NCBI GenBank assembly: GCA_033032865.1
Contig: JAWHQI010000148.1
Coordinates: 2,995,501-3,059,500 of the forward strand
Reading direction: 5' to 3'
DNA length: 64,000 bases
From: Dactylorhiza incarnata
Lineage: Eukaryota > Streptophyta > Magnoliopsida > Asparagales > Orchidaceae
Part shown: positions 1 through 11,124 of the stretch, one piece after another
How the letters are laid out: every line of letters starts with the position of its first letter
Numbering within the stretch: position 1 is the stretch's first letter
Translations under genes and position numbers: made by a program
Notes under the pieces: generated by a model
What the model saw: the letters and a program-made list of their open reading frames with translations, nothing else
Databases searched by the model: none
Told to the model about the DNA's origin: nothing

Positions 1-450
1 ATAAGACAGACCGCGCGATCAGACCACTTGGACATCCTCCCGTCCAAGACCGCAGATCAGCAGACAGGTCGCGCATAACCTGCGCGAACACGAGACCACG
101 CACAAGCCGCGCGAGCACAAAAATGCTCCTTCCTTAGATCGACAGGAGCAAACCAAGAAACATCTGGCCGACTTCGAACAAGTCGCCAGATCGCCAAGCA
201 CAAACTGCCCGGTCACAGCGGTTACATGAATACAGACCGCTCGGTCTTCTGCAAAGGAGATAGACAATCCAAGCAGAACAAAATCGGGACGAGACCGCAA
301 CAAACAGGAACAAACCGGTCAACTAGCAGACCGCCAGAACCAGACCGGCAAAACAGACCGCCAGAGCACCAGCGCAGACCGCGCGGTCTCTGCGGTCTCC
401 CAACTTCAGACCGCCCGGTCACCTTCCACTCCACTTCAACAATTTCAACA
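1..450 (-). repeat. CopA family LTR, right end (partial, edge of window)
   Basis: These bases match the right part of the two CopA LTRs at 30820-31242 and 47385-47799 almost throughout, including the many AGACCGC/GCGGTCT motifs, and end in TTTCAACA like them. What follows 450 is not the polypurine tract that follows the left LTR of a minus-strand copy. This is therefore either the right (5') LTR of a minus-strand CopA element lying left of the window or a solo LTR. Open reading frames here are shadows of LTR sequence. Confidence 0.85.
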
Positions 451-717
451 GGCGCTAGCTCGTTCGACGAACTTGAAGCTCCGTTCGACGAAAATTTTCG
501 TTCGATGAAAATTCCGTTCGACGAAGTTTTCCGTTCGACGAACTTGAAGCTTCGTTCGACGACCGACGGTTTCGCAACCGCTACCGCCAGCACTATCGCT
601 ATCGCCTGGCGCTATCTCAAGTTCGTGCACAGAGCCACGCAGTCGACGGTTTCGCAACTGCTCCACACGAACGCTATCGCAGGCGCTAGGAACTACCGCA
701 GGCTCTATCTCCAAGTT

Positions 718-725
718 CTATAAAT
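718..725 (+). promoter_or_regulatory. Candidate TATA box of the 451-1578 LTR
   Basis: TATAAATT lies between the dyad-rich U3-like part (451-700) and the AT-rich R/U5-like part, the usual place for an LTR TATA box. This rests on position and consensus only. Confidence 0.5.
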
Positions 726-990
726 TGAGCCAACATTGATCGTTTTTGGCTATCCATCCCAGAGAGGTTGCTTGTGCCACAATTCCAGTGTTGTTATGCA
801 TGAATCTCCCACAAAAAGCTTAAGGAGAATTCTGGAGGAGGACTACGTCACGCTACATTCGAAGGACGATCGCTTCGACCTCGCTCATACAACAATGATC
901 CTTCATCTCTAACTTCAGAAGATCTCATATAGGGAGTTTTTATTATTGTTTTCATTATTTCCATTCCATATTTTTCGTAACCGTTTAGAG

Positions 991-1160
991 AATTCGCCTT
1001 GTGTTGGCGACTAGGTCTGGGTAGGACTTAGGGGGAAATTCGCCTTGTGTTGGCGACTAGGTCTAGGTGATTAGATCTAGGGGGTGCTCGAGGCCATATC
1101 CGGGGAAGGATTGGCTAGAGCGGCTTGAGGCCATATCCGGGGAAGGATAGGCTAAAACCA
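991..1160 (+). repeat. Two short tandem duplications inside the LTR
   Basis: AATTCGCCTTGTGTTGGCGA begins at 991 and again at 1037 (46-bp period). GAGGCCATATCCGGGGAAGG then occurs twice, 37 bp apart, between about 1090 and 1150. Both pairs are near perfect, so they are recent relative to the LTR. Confidence 0.8.
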
Positions 1161-1534
1161 ACCGGTTCGTGGGGATACGAGTCGGTATAGAAAAGGAAAA
1201 ATTATTTACATATTTGTCGCCTCCGATTTCAAGCGATATTGAAATCAATTTTTGTAAACACCTTTTCATATAATATAATCATGTCTCTATTTGTGTTTAC
1301 TTGATTTCTCTCATTTGGCGTAATCTCTATTATATTGTGTTCTAAGTTTTCAATTCTAAATCTAAATTGTTTATTTCAATCTCTTTCATCATAAAACAAT
1401 TTAGTACTTGTTTGTAAAATTGCAAATCTTAATTTCCGATTCATTTAGCTAAATTATTATTTTACCTTCTCATTTTATAAAACAATTTAGTAATTTTCTT
1501 AAAATTATGAAAAGAACTTTTATTCCCTTATTCA

Positions 1535-1553
1535 CCCCCCCCCCCCCCCCCCC
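1535..1553 (+). repeat. 19-base C homopolymer near LTR end
   Basis: A run of 19 C lies about 25 bases before the LTR terminus. The equivalent tract in S is 11 or 12 G on the plus strand (32941-32951, 42810-42821), and CopD has a short C tract at 49023-49028. Confidence 0.9.
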
Positions 1554-1578
1554 TCTAAGGGCGCCGTAAGATCCAACA

Positions 1579-3237
1579 CCGTCATCTGACGGAGACCTGC
1601 GAATGTTGGCTTCATGCCAAGAGTATCCCAAAGTCCTTCTGGGCAGAGGGAATGTCTTGTGCGGCCTATGTCATCAATCAGATGCCTCTCTGTCCCATCA
1701 ACATGAAGACCCCTCATGAGTTGATGTTCAAGATAAAACCTTCATTGTAACACCTTCGAGTGTTCGGTTCTACCTGCTATGTGCATGTTCCTGATGCCCT
1801 CGGAACGAAGCTAGATGCGAAATAAAGGAAGCTAGTCTTCGTCAGTTATGATCACCGGGAAAAGGGTTGGAGATGCATGGATCCAGAGACACAGAGAGCT
1901 GTGGTCTCAAGGGATTTGGTATTCGACGAGCTGACATTATACCAGGGTAGTTCTTCTATTGAGCTACAAGGAAAAAGGGTAGATAGTGGACCAGGTGAAG
2001 CTGCAAGGGAGTTCTGGTGGAGTTGCATGTTTCTCCAGGTTCTCCAGGTGCTTCTAGCTCTGGGTCAAGTGCTTCAAGTTATGGAAGCAGGGGGATCAAT
2101 GCTCCAAGTATGCCTGAGAGGAGAGCTAGTCCAGAAGCAGCAGTTGAAGAGGTGGATCAGTGTAAAGCTCTGAGGAGGTCCAAGAGGACTATCATTCCAC
2201 TAGATCGGTATACGGGGGGAAACTTTGTGAGCTTCGTCGCATGTTTCTTCGTAGGTCCCCTTGATGAGAGAGAGCCATCTTTTTATGAAAACGCCGTTGG
2301 AGTCAAGGAGTGGGAAGGATCCATGGATGAAGAGATGGCTGCCCTCAGGAAGAATGAGACTTGGGACTTGGTGCCTAAGGTTGAGGGTGTTACTCCGGTG
2401 ACTTGCAAGTGAGTTTTCGAACTATAGAAGAAGGTTGATGGAAGTATTGAGTGGTACAAGGCTGGCCTTGTAGCTCGAGGTTTCTCTCAGAAGCATGTGG
2501 AGGATTATGAAGAAACATTCAGCCCCATTGCCAAGATGACTTCGGTCCTTGTGGTGATCGCATTGGCAGCTTGCCAAGGATGGAAGAATTGGCAACTCGA
2601 TGTGAAGAATGCTTTCTTATATGACGAGATTGACAAGGATATCTTCATGGATCAGCCACCTGGTTATGTTTCCGAAGAACACCCAAGACATGTTTGTAAG
2701 CTCAAGAAGGCTCTTTACGGCTTGAAGCAGACGCCTCAGGCGTGGTATGGAAAACTCGGGCTTTCCGCAGAAGCTCAAGAAGGCCTCTTCTACGTGAAGG
2801 ACTCGGGCTTTTGCTTGCATGGATACATGGATGCTGATTATGGAGGAGATTCAAATGATCGGATATCGACTTCTGGATATGTCTTTATGACATGCTCTAC
2901 AACTATATCTTGGTGCAGCAAGAAGCGGGATTCTGTGTCTATCTCTACCATAGAAGCGGAGTACAAAGCTTTGGCTTTGGTAGCTCAGGAAGCCATCTGG
3001 CTTAGGAGGCTTGTGGAGGACATTCATAGGGAGGTGCATGGTCCTACTCTGCTTCGGGGTGATAATGAGAGTGCCCTCAAACTGGTGAACAATCCAATTT
3101 GTCATGCGCCAACCAAGCATATAGAGATTCAACACCATTTCATTCGGGAGAAGGTGTTGGCGGGGTCTCTTATGGTTGAGCATGTGCAGAGCAAGGAAAA
3201 TATCGCTGACATATTTACAAAGCCGTTGTCAAAGTAA
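1579..3237 (+). pseudogene. CopA(+) pol remnant: integrase C-terminus, RT, RNase H
   Basis: The plus-strand frames resemble CopA(-) pol. Integrase core and C-terminal sequence lies at 1579-2170. The start of RT lies at 2220-2412 (DEREPSFYENAVGVKEW, MAALRKNETWDLVPK) and continues at 2497-2760 ([32 protein letters not shown]). It jumps directly to RNase H at about 2816-3237 ([45 protein letters not shown]). The RT segment with the catalytic YVDD is missing. There are several frame breaks and a stop after VTCK near 2410. Integrase N-terminus, protease and gag are absent because the element is cut at 1578 by the LTR insertion. It cannot be functional. Confidence 0.9.
2754..2811 (+). other. Deletion junction in RT with 11-bp direct repeats
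   Basis: ACTCGGGCTTT occurs at 2754-2764 and 2801-2811. Compared with CopA(-), where AWYGK and the RNase H motif GYMDADYGG are about 585 bp apart, only about 60 bp remain here. Roughly 0.5 kb including YVDD was lost. The short repeat suggests a microhomology-type deletion. Confidence 0.6.
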
Positions 3238-3288
3238 TTGCTTATACGGTTAAGGAGGTTACTTGGGATGACTTCCACTTCCCACTTC

Positions 3289-3297
3289 AAGGGAGAG
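3289..3297 (+). promoter_or_regulatory. Polypurine tract of CopA(+)
   Basis: AAGGGAGAG sits immediately before the 3' LTR start (TGTTAAATT at 3298). The same place in CopA(-) reads AAGGGGGAG on the minus strand (31243-31252). Confidence 0.8.
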
Positions 3298-4434
3298 TGT
3301 TAAATTTTTTGAAGTGGAAGTGGATCTATCCGGGCGGTCTATTTTATGGAGACCGCAGAGACGACGCGGCCTGTATTGCGGTTTATTTCTGGAATCCGCG
3401 AGCTCGGTGTGGCGACCTGGCTGGTGTGGTCACGTGTCACTGGTGTTGGCGGTAGTATTTGGTCTGCCTGTTCTGCCCAAGTATTCTTGTTCCGGTTTAG
3501 ACCGGGCGGTCTGTACTGAGGTCGCTACTTGTGTCTCGTACTGCCGGGTTGCTTTGGCGAGCTATCTTTCCTTGACAGTTGTGCCTTAGATTTAATAAGG
3601 TCTTGAAGAGACCGCACGGTCTGGTTCTGGAGACCGCGCGCTTAAATAAGGAAGGTGACTGTATCCCTTGGGGCGGTGACGACATCCATTCGTTTACCAA
3701 TAAATAGGGACGTCGGGGTATCCATTTACACGCAAGAACAGTAAGAACTAAAGTTATCTTGATTGCGCCGGTCTCATTTGGATGTCGCTCGGTTTGGGTT
3801 TGTCTGACTGGTTTGTTTGTTCGCGGGTTAGCGGCTAGCAGTCACCGTCAGCTTTCTTCTTTCATTCCAGCTTTGAATAAACCGGTTTGGCAGTGGTCTG
3901 TTTGTGCAGACTGTGTTTAGGTGTTCTTGGACTGTGCAACATACTCAGTTGATCAGGCGGTCTTAAGTGATCAGGCGGTCTTGAGTTGCAGTCTGCAGCA
4001 GGAAGCAGTTCTTCGTCAAGTGTTCGCGGGTTCTTCTGTGATCTTGAGACCGTGCGGTCTGGGCGATCAAGAAGTGCATATATGTGGTTTTAGCAGCTGA
4101 ATAAAGCAGCAAGTGTGCGGTCTGTGGTTGCGGTATGACAGGTGCGGTTTGTGCTTTGTTCGCGCGGTCTCATAGTTACTATGCAGCTTGCCTGTTCAAG
4201 TGGTCTGGCGGTCTCTACCTTGGCAGTTCGCTGGCGGCTTGTTTTTGTGTCTTGTGCTTCTCTCCTTTGTGATTCTTATGAATCATGTCTCGCCATGTAT
4301 GTCTCGAGCTGTAAAGAGATAGTAAATAACAAGAGTACTATTCTGTCTTCCCATTGTCATTGATTGTCACGCTTGTGGATTGTGTGAAGTGTTCCGCATT
4401 TTTTTACTTCACTCCGGGCCTCAAAATTTTAACA
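3298..4434 (+). repeat. CopA(+) 3' LTR
   Basis: The LTR starts TGTTAAATTTTTTGAAG and ends TCAAAATTTTAACA, the reverse complement of the CopA LTR ends at 30073/31242. It contains repeated GGTCTG/GCGGTCT motifs and ATAAATAGGG near 3700, aligned with the CTATTTATA block of the other copies. It is about 1137 bp against 1170 bp in CopA(-), with visible divergence. No coding potential is supported. Confidence 0.88.
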
Positions 4435-4493
4435 GTCAACTCCTGGTGACACAAAACACTCATAAGGGGCCTATCGCGAATTGGGATGTTACA
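4435..4493 (-). repeat. Tk1 3' LTR remnant (start of LTR, minus strand)
   Basis: Read on the minus strand it begins TGTAACATCCCAATTCGCG, a familiar chromovirus LTR start, and it matches 13485-13545 closely (shared ACACAAAACACTCAT, GAATTGGG). GTCAA at 4435-4439 next to the CopA LTR would be one copy of the CopA(+) target duplication; the other copy is not in the window. Confidence 0.7.
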
Positions 4494-6080
4494 AATCCAA
4501 TAAAAAAATTAATTTCGTCACTGAAATTTGAGTTTTGTTCTTTGGGTGTTGAAATACGAAGTATGATAAACTAGTTTAGGACACACCTTGGGGAAATAAC
4601 CCCGGGTAATGTTGTTGCATGAGCTCCATCGGCTCCTTAGTGTATTCCTCCTACCCATGGTTGGACCACAAGACCTTTACCAACGGAACACTCTTTTGTC
4701 GCAGCTTCCGGATCTCGATATCTACTATCCGTAGGGTCTCCAGCTGAATGGATCTATCAGTTGCTATAGGTCCAGATGTAGTTAAGACATACTATTCAGG
4801 GCGAAGTAAGGCTCTTCGCAGGGAGGATACATGGAAAACGTCATGCAAATTCACCAATTCTGGTGGTAACTCCCACCGATAAGCTAAGGGGCCGATCCAT
4901 TCCAAGACAGTATAAGGCCCCATATAACGAGGCATGAGCTTCTTGCTTCCCCGGACATGAGATATGCCATGCATTGGTCTGATCTGCAAGAAAAATTGAT
5001 TCCCTACCTGGAATACCACCATCCGGTGTCTCGCATCATAGTTCTTTGCCTGCCAGCTCTGTCCCTCGAGCATACGATCCTAAATCAGCCGGATCATCGC
5101 ATATGTATCTTTAATATATTCCACCCTGAGTGCCTTCGGATCCTCATCCTAGATCCAAGATAGAGGCGTCATGCACCTCCTTCTGTCAGTGCCTCATAAG
5201 GAGCCATGCCAATGCTTGCTTGATGGCTATTATTGTAGGAAAACTCCACCAAGAGTAGAAGTCTCTCCCACAGTTCTCCCCGATCCAACACACATATCCG
5301 CAATAGGTCGTCCATCATCCTGATAGCCCTCTCAGACTGTCTGTCGGTCTGCGGATGGAAGGCTGTGCTGAAAGTCAGCCGAGATCCCAAATATGCCTCT
5401 ACTTCCCTCCACTCTCTGGAGGTAAAATGACCATCTCGATCTGAAATGATAGTTTTGGGCACCCCATGATATCATACAAACTACTCCATAAAGAAGCGCA
5501 CCAAAACATCGACATGTGTATCCTTCCGGATCGGAATAAACCTGACGACCTTCATCAACCAATCTATAATCACGCATATAGAGTCACTTCCAGAGCGGGA
5601 GCGAGGAAGACCGTATACAAAATCTATGGAGATATCTTCAAACTTCCCCTCAGGAATAGGCAATGACTGTTACACACCACTGGGGCTCTTACACTCTGCC
5701 TTCACCTTCCAGCATGTCTCGCAATGTGTGACAAAATGAGTGACATCCCACTTCATTCTTGGCCAAAACATCGTCCTCCGCAGATCAGTATACATCTTGA
5801 CGATCCCGGGATGCACCGAATACTTGGTGCAATGAGCCTCTCTCAGTATATCTTCCTGGATTCCTCCTCCCGCGGGTATATATACTCTGCCGTGGAAATG
5901 AATGAGGTCCTCCCGCAATGTGTACTCCTCTGTAGAACCTGTCTCCACCGCTCGAAATATAGGGTCCAGGCCAGCATCCTTCCTTTACTTGGTTCGGATG
6001 CGATCATATATATCACAAAATATGCTCATAGTGGCCACGTACTCAGCATACGCCTCTGGATCGGCCCTAGAATCAAGTGA
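4494..6080 (-). pseudogene. Tk1 integrase with decayed chromodomain
   Basis: Minus-strand frames from about 5950 down to 4610 read as Ty3/gypsy chromovirus integrase. They show a zinc-binding N-terminus (HPGIVKMYTDLRRTMFWPRM, HFVTHCETCWKVKAEC), core motifs (ISIDFVYGLPRSRSGSDSIC, ISDRDGHFTSREWREVEAYL, FHPQTDRQSERAIR) and a C-terminal part ending PPELVNLHDVFHVSSLRRAL at about 4800. Past a stop, 4790-4610 still resembles a chromodomain (LVKVLWSN, QQHYPGLFPQ). Stops and frame breaks occur throughout, so it is dead. The chromodomain places it with Tekay/Del-type chromoviruses. 4494-4610 is untranslated 3' sequence with no clear polypurine tract. Confidence 0.85.
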
Positions 6081-7540
6081 AATTTGCATCTCCTCAAGCA
6101 TTTTGGCCAACTCCATGGCCATCAATCGGGCATCCGAGCTGGATGTGGGTGCCCTTCGACATAACACATCGGCCACCGAGTTTTCCTTCCATGGGTGATA
6201 GTTTAGTGTATACTCATAATCGCACAAAAACTCAATCCATCGTCGCTACCTCAGATTCAGATCCTTCTATGTGTGTATATAATTGAGGTTCTTATGATCT
6301 GAAAATATCTTGCAGTGGATACCATATAGATAATGTCTTCAGATCTTCAAGGAGAAGACCACTGCTCCCAGCTCTAGGTCATGTACAGAGTAGTTCACTT
6401 CGTGCTTCTTTAGTTGCCTAGAAGCATAAGAAATTGCATGCCCGTGCTACATCAAAACAACACCCATCCCCTGATATGAGTCATCTGTATAAATCTGGAA
6501 TCCTTCCTTCCCAGATGGAAGGGCAAGGATCGGGGCTGAGGTGAGGTGATCCTTTAGTTCCTGGAATGTGGCCTCGCACTGGGGTGTCCATACAAAAGGA
6601 AAATCCTTCTTAGTCATGGTAGTGAGGGGAAGAGCGATCTTCGAGAATCCCATGACAAACTTGCGGTAGTAACCAACAAGCCCTAAGAAACTGCGCAGAT
6701 CCATTGCCGACTTTAAAGGTGACCAATACCTTATTTGTTGTACTTTGGCAGAGTCCACTGATAAACCTGCTCCACTGATGACATGGCCCAGGAAAGCGAC
6801 CTCCCAAAGCCAGAACTCGCACTTACTAAACATAGCGAACAGCTGGTTTTCCCCAGCTTTGCTAATACCAAAGCCTAATGCTTCGCATGCTCCTCCTCCG
6901 ACATCGAATAAACCAAGATGTCATCGATGAACACAATTATGAAGACATCAAGGTAAGGCTCGAACACCCTATTCATCAGGCACATGAACGCAGAGGGGGC
7001 ATTTGTGAGCCCAAACGGCATGACCGTAAACTCATATAGACCATACCTTTAACTAAAAGCGGTCTTCGAGAAATCCTACGCCTGGATATGTAACTGATAA
7101 TAACTCGAGCGCAAATCAAGTTTCGAGAACCAGTGCGCTCCTTCAAGCTGATCAAAGAGCTCGTCAATCCTGGGTAGTGGATAGGTGTTCCAGACTATTA
7201 ACTGGTCGAGCTCTCGATAATCTATACATAGTCGGAGAGAACCATCCTTCTTCTTCACAAATAGAACTGGGGCTCCCCAAAGTGATGAACTGGGGCAGAC
7301 AAACCCCGAGTCTACTAGCTCTTGAAGCTGCGTCCAAACTCCGCAAGCTCCTTCGGTGCCATCCTATATGGAGCCTTAGTGATGGGCCTATCTCCCGGAA
7401 TTAGTTGGATCCGGGAATCTGCCTCTCGATATGGGGGTAGTCCGGGCAGCTTGTCCAGAAAGACATCAGAAAAGTCCGAAACTGCAGGTACTTCAGCATT
7501 ACTGATCTCTATCTCCTTCATCTTAAAGCATATCATATAA
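6081..7540 (-). pseudogene. Tk1 reverse transcriptase and RNase H
   Basis: Minus-strand frames show Ty3/gypsy [19 protein letters not shown] at about 7250, [13 protein letters not shown] at about 7100, catalytic FIDDILVYS at about 6905-6931, FLGHVISGAGLSVDSAKVQQ at about 6780 and LRSFLGLVGYYRKFVMGFSK at about 6680. RNase H follows at about 6600-6130, with YTDDSYQGMGVVL in place of the usual YTDAS. Several stops and shifts break the frame (for example near 7316, 7076 and 6447). It would copy RNA to DNA in an intact element; this copy cannot. Confidence 0.88.
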
Positions 7541-7625
7541 ACCTCATCGCCCTGTTGTGGGCTTTGACAACCTAAATGTATGATAATAAAAGATAAGAGG
7601 TTGGTCTAATACCTTTGATCACTAC

Positions 7626-7988
7626 TTAAGAATCTACATGCCTCAGCACAATTTTCTTCGCCGGGAAGTCGATTTTGGCATGGTTCCAATGCAGCCAATT
7701 CATGTCCAGGATTAGATCAAAATCTGTCATCTTCAAAAGCGTCGCTGGTGTTTTGAATAGCTTTCCTCCAATACCTACATTCATGTTGCATTTGGCGCAC
7801 GATAATATCTCCGACCCATCCGCAAGTCGCACTTTCTTATGGATGCCTTCGAAGTGCTGCACTTGGTCCAGATCGACTATGAATTCTTCTGAGAAGAACG
7901 AGTGCGAGGCACCCGTATCAAACAAGGTGTATGCGGGTTTGTCGCGGATAAGTACTATACCTGGGTGATTTTTTGTTGTTCGAGACAT
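7626..7988 (-). pseudogene. Tk1 aspartic protease (Ty3/gypsy type)
   Basis: A 120-codon minus-strand frame includes the active-site motif LFDTGASHSFFSEEF, then LKMTDFDLILDMNWLHWNHA, typical of retropepsin-like domains of plant gypsy elements. It normally cuts the Gag-Pol polyprotein. It lies between gag and RT, as expected, but is separated from both by stops. Confidence 0.85.
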
Positions 7989-8094
7989 AAATTAACTAAA
8001 GCTAAGGTTTTTGCAAGGTATTAAGTAATCATAAGAAGAATACTGAAGTACCTATGATGACCTCCTCAGGGTTTCGGGGCTCTGCGAGATCCAG

Positions 8095-8800
8095 TGCATT
8101 CATCTGCTCCGGACGTTGGCCTCTACCGTGAAGTCCTTGGCCCCGATCTCATCCTCGCCCTCGTCCTCGATGTGCTGCTGGAGGAGCCATGTGACGATTC
8201 AGAGCATTCCCTTGTAGCTGTGGGCAGTAGATCTGAATATGGCCTGACTGGTGACAATGGTAGCAAACCCCTTGAAAGGGCTCACCTGGCTGCTGAGGTG
8301 CCTAACCCTGAGCCTGCTGAGGCGAGGGAAATGGTAGCGGTCGTGCCGGCAGCTCCATCCCGAAGTTTGGACGAAAACATCCCCAACCTCTGCCCCTGCT
8401 AGGTGGTCTCCTTCTGCTGGCCCCTTCTCCTAATACATCTTCTGCAGGACTCTTTCCTCCACTCTGGACCCTAATATGGTACGCCTCAAGCCACTTGGCC
8501 ATCTCAATGATCTGAGTAAGACTTGAATCAGCTACAAAAAGAAGGGTATGCCTGAGAGGGTCTCGCAAACCCCTGTAAAACCTCTAGGCGTACCCCTGAT
8601 CATCTAAGGCATATGTGCCCGCGAATCTAGCTAGATGCAAGAACTTTTGCTGATACTCCAATACTGACCTAGATCCCTGCTTCAACTGCAGGAACCTCTC
8701 CTCAAGTTCATCACGCGCTATGGGAGGAACAAAATGCTCTAGAAATGCGTCCAGAATTGCAGTCAAGTTCTAACCCAGTTCTGCCTGTTGGAAGGGAGTA
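8095..8800 (-). pseudogene. Tk1 gag (capsid and zinc knuckle), decayed
   Basis: Minus-strand fragments at 8766-8584 (FLEHFVPPIARDELEERFLQ, LEYQQKFLHLARFA) match the plant gypsy retrotransposon gag domain. A following fragment (8568-8302) ends in an Arg/Gly/Pro-rich stretch. A CCHC knuckle (CYHCHQSGHIQIYC) can be read at about 8224-8268. Fragments lie in more than one frame, with stops between. The 5' leader between 8800 and the primer site is noncoding. Confidence 0.75.
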
Positions 8801-9029
8801 GTATCCGAAGGAAGGAGAACACCCCTTACTGGCTCGGAATGCGTCGGAATCTACACATAAGCGTAAGCATTTTGGATTATGTTGCCAATTTGATAGGAGA
8901 AAGTGGACATAATTAATGTGAATCACACATCGGCAGGCCATTGCTTCTGTTAAACCAGTTTGTCCTTAAACTGAACTATCGAATAGGGTGACCCCATGGT
9001 GTAATGGACTTCTGTATCTCAGGATCGTT

Positions 9030-9043
9030 GCAAGATGATACCA
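9030..9043 (-). promoter_or_regulatory. Tk1 primer-binding site (initiator tRNA-Met type, decayed)
   Basis: On the minus strand this reads TGGTATCATCTTGC, starting two bases inside the LTR edge at 9046. The first eight bases match the plant initiator tRNA-Met complement (TGGTATCAGAGC); the rest has drifted. Confidence 0.6.
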
Positions 9044-11124
9044 TTTGTAAGAACCCCCTCCCCCTCCCGCAACACAAAACACGACCGAGGGGAGTCCTAT
9101 GCCCAGGATATCCGCCTTATGGATGTGCCAGTGCATGGGCTAGCCCCTTCCACAAGGCGCCTATCCTGCTGGCTATACTCAAATATTTTTATGACAACCC
9201 ATCAATAATAGAAAAACAATAGAAGCCATTGTTCACAAATAAGTAAAAGTGTCCAAAAGAATAGGTAGCCACAAAGCTCCTGCAAAATATCAGAGTACAA
9301 AAATTTGCCCTAAGGCTACATTTCAAAATACTCGCTCACATCTGTCACTGATGGTAGCGAAGGTATCGCAGTCTCAAGCTATGTCGCCCTGGCCTAGCTA
9401 TCCTCCTGCATCGTACGCTGCTGCTCTACCTACCGCTGGATGCCCTCCTAAAAATAGTTACGTAGCAATCGTTAGTCATAACAACTAAATGGCTTTACAT
9501 CCTCTCCCCCGGCGGCTCTTAGGCACCCGGCGAAAGGAAAGAGCGAGAATGCTGCAATATAATCAATAATAGGCAATCTAGAAGTTGACAAGGGAACAAT
9601 AATCAAAATCGATATAACAAACGTATAAGAGTGCGTCCACTCTAGCAGTATAGTCAGCAACAAGGTATAAGCAGAGCAGTGTTTATAAAGAACAGAATTG
9701 AACTTAAGTTATAAGAATGCCCATATAAGCTTATAAGTTAAGGGTCATTTTGCAACAATAAGTAACTCATCATATAAAGGTGCCCATACAAGTTTATATG
9801 ATGAGGATCTTTATGCGGTGCAATGCAATGAATGTATGTATGATGCCTCAACCATGATTCACACACGCACTCTAATTTGCTATGTCGAAATAGACTTGTA
9901 CTTCCCGCTTTTCGAGGGTAGCTTACAACTCAGGCACCTCACGTCGTTGCTAGACGGAGGCAGTGGAGAACGCATCTCCACTACTAGGCGGGTATGCACA
10001 CTACCAGACCTAGGCCTTACGTACACCTCAACGCTAAGAACACAACAGCGGAGACCCTGCGTACTTTTGCCCGCCAAACTAGCTGAGTCTTATGACGCGG
10101 AAGGGGTCATTGGGAAGTAAGCACCAAATGACCAAGTCCGACCAGTTCTAGATCTATCTGCCAGCTCCCGTCGGTGTGACGAGCGACGAGCCCGTAGATC
10201 TTCCACAAGTAATCCTCCAACAAGGATCATTATGCAATCGTGTGAAGCTATTCACACCCAAGTAATTTCCCATGCTCAATCCGAGCTATCATGCACCCAA
10301 GGACTCCTAACCAAGTCCATAACATTTGTTAATATTACTAGTTTCAACGATGTTAACCAGCAGACAATGACCTACCAACCGGGTCCTTAAATAACACCTT
10401 AGGATATAACCATACCCTATAATCCACACCAAACCATCACTACTACCCATACAGAGTTGTCATAACTCTTGTGCAGTGGTAAATGTATGAAAGGGAAATA
10501 CTCTCTTTGATCCTATAGGACTACCTGTGCGTGTAATGCCATGTTCAAGTTCACTATATAGATCCGCCCATACATATTAACCATATCAATCCTCATGCTC
10601 GATTCACAACATTCTTTGATCATAAATAAATTCATAAGCATTATTCGATCACGCTTAGCCAATACCAATCATCTCGTGCTCATTTTCTTTAAAGACCATC
10701 AGTCATAATCTCTACTAAGCGTTTATCACAATTCTAAACCCTCCGATAAATTCCCACATAATTTATGTACGGTTTTATGCACGTTTCCAAAATCCTTGTT
10801 TAAATGAGCAACTTAACATCTCATTCAGCGTAATAATTTATCACGACATATTTAATTCAGGACTCAATTCAAAACCAAATCCGCTGAAACTTCTACCATA
10901 GGTCATAATAAATGCCTGAATCATTCCAACCAAATTTTGACCTCATTGTATTACGCAATACGTATTTACCATGCTCTACATTTATATAATACGACAAGCA
11001 ATCTCATAATATTATCAGACACATTTATACCAAATTTTGTAAGCATCCGATAAATATTTTGTGAGAAATCAGTAAAACATCAAAATATGTACATATTCAA
11101 CAATGTTTACTAAAACGTGATTTC

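Larger units (their letters stand above)
451..1578 (+). repeat. Sirevirus-like LTR, 5'-truncated, inserted in CopA(+) integrase
   Basis: The last ~60 bases (TTATTCAC, a C run, CTCTAAGGGCG, then GATCCAACA) are the reverse-strand equivalent of the start of the S LTRs at 32916 and 42785, so this is the 3' end of a related plus-strand LTR. It stops in CA at 1578, and CopA integrase sequence resumes at once. The upstream part (451-720) carries repeats of CGTTCGACGAA and GCTATCGC/GCTACCGCC, then a TATA box near 718. The true LTR start is missing: at 450/451 it abuts the CopA LTR, which most likely inserted here. The expected left target-duplication copy of CCGTC (1579-1583) is therefore not present. 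Confidence 0.7.

Noticed and set aside
226..723. 165-codon plus-strand ORF
   Set aside because: Crosses the junction between the CopA LTR and another LTR at 450/451, so it cannot be an evolved gene.
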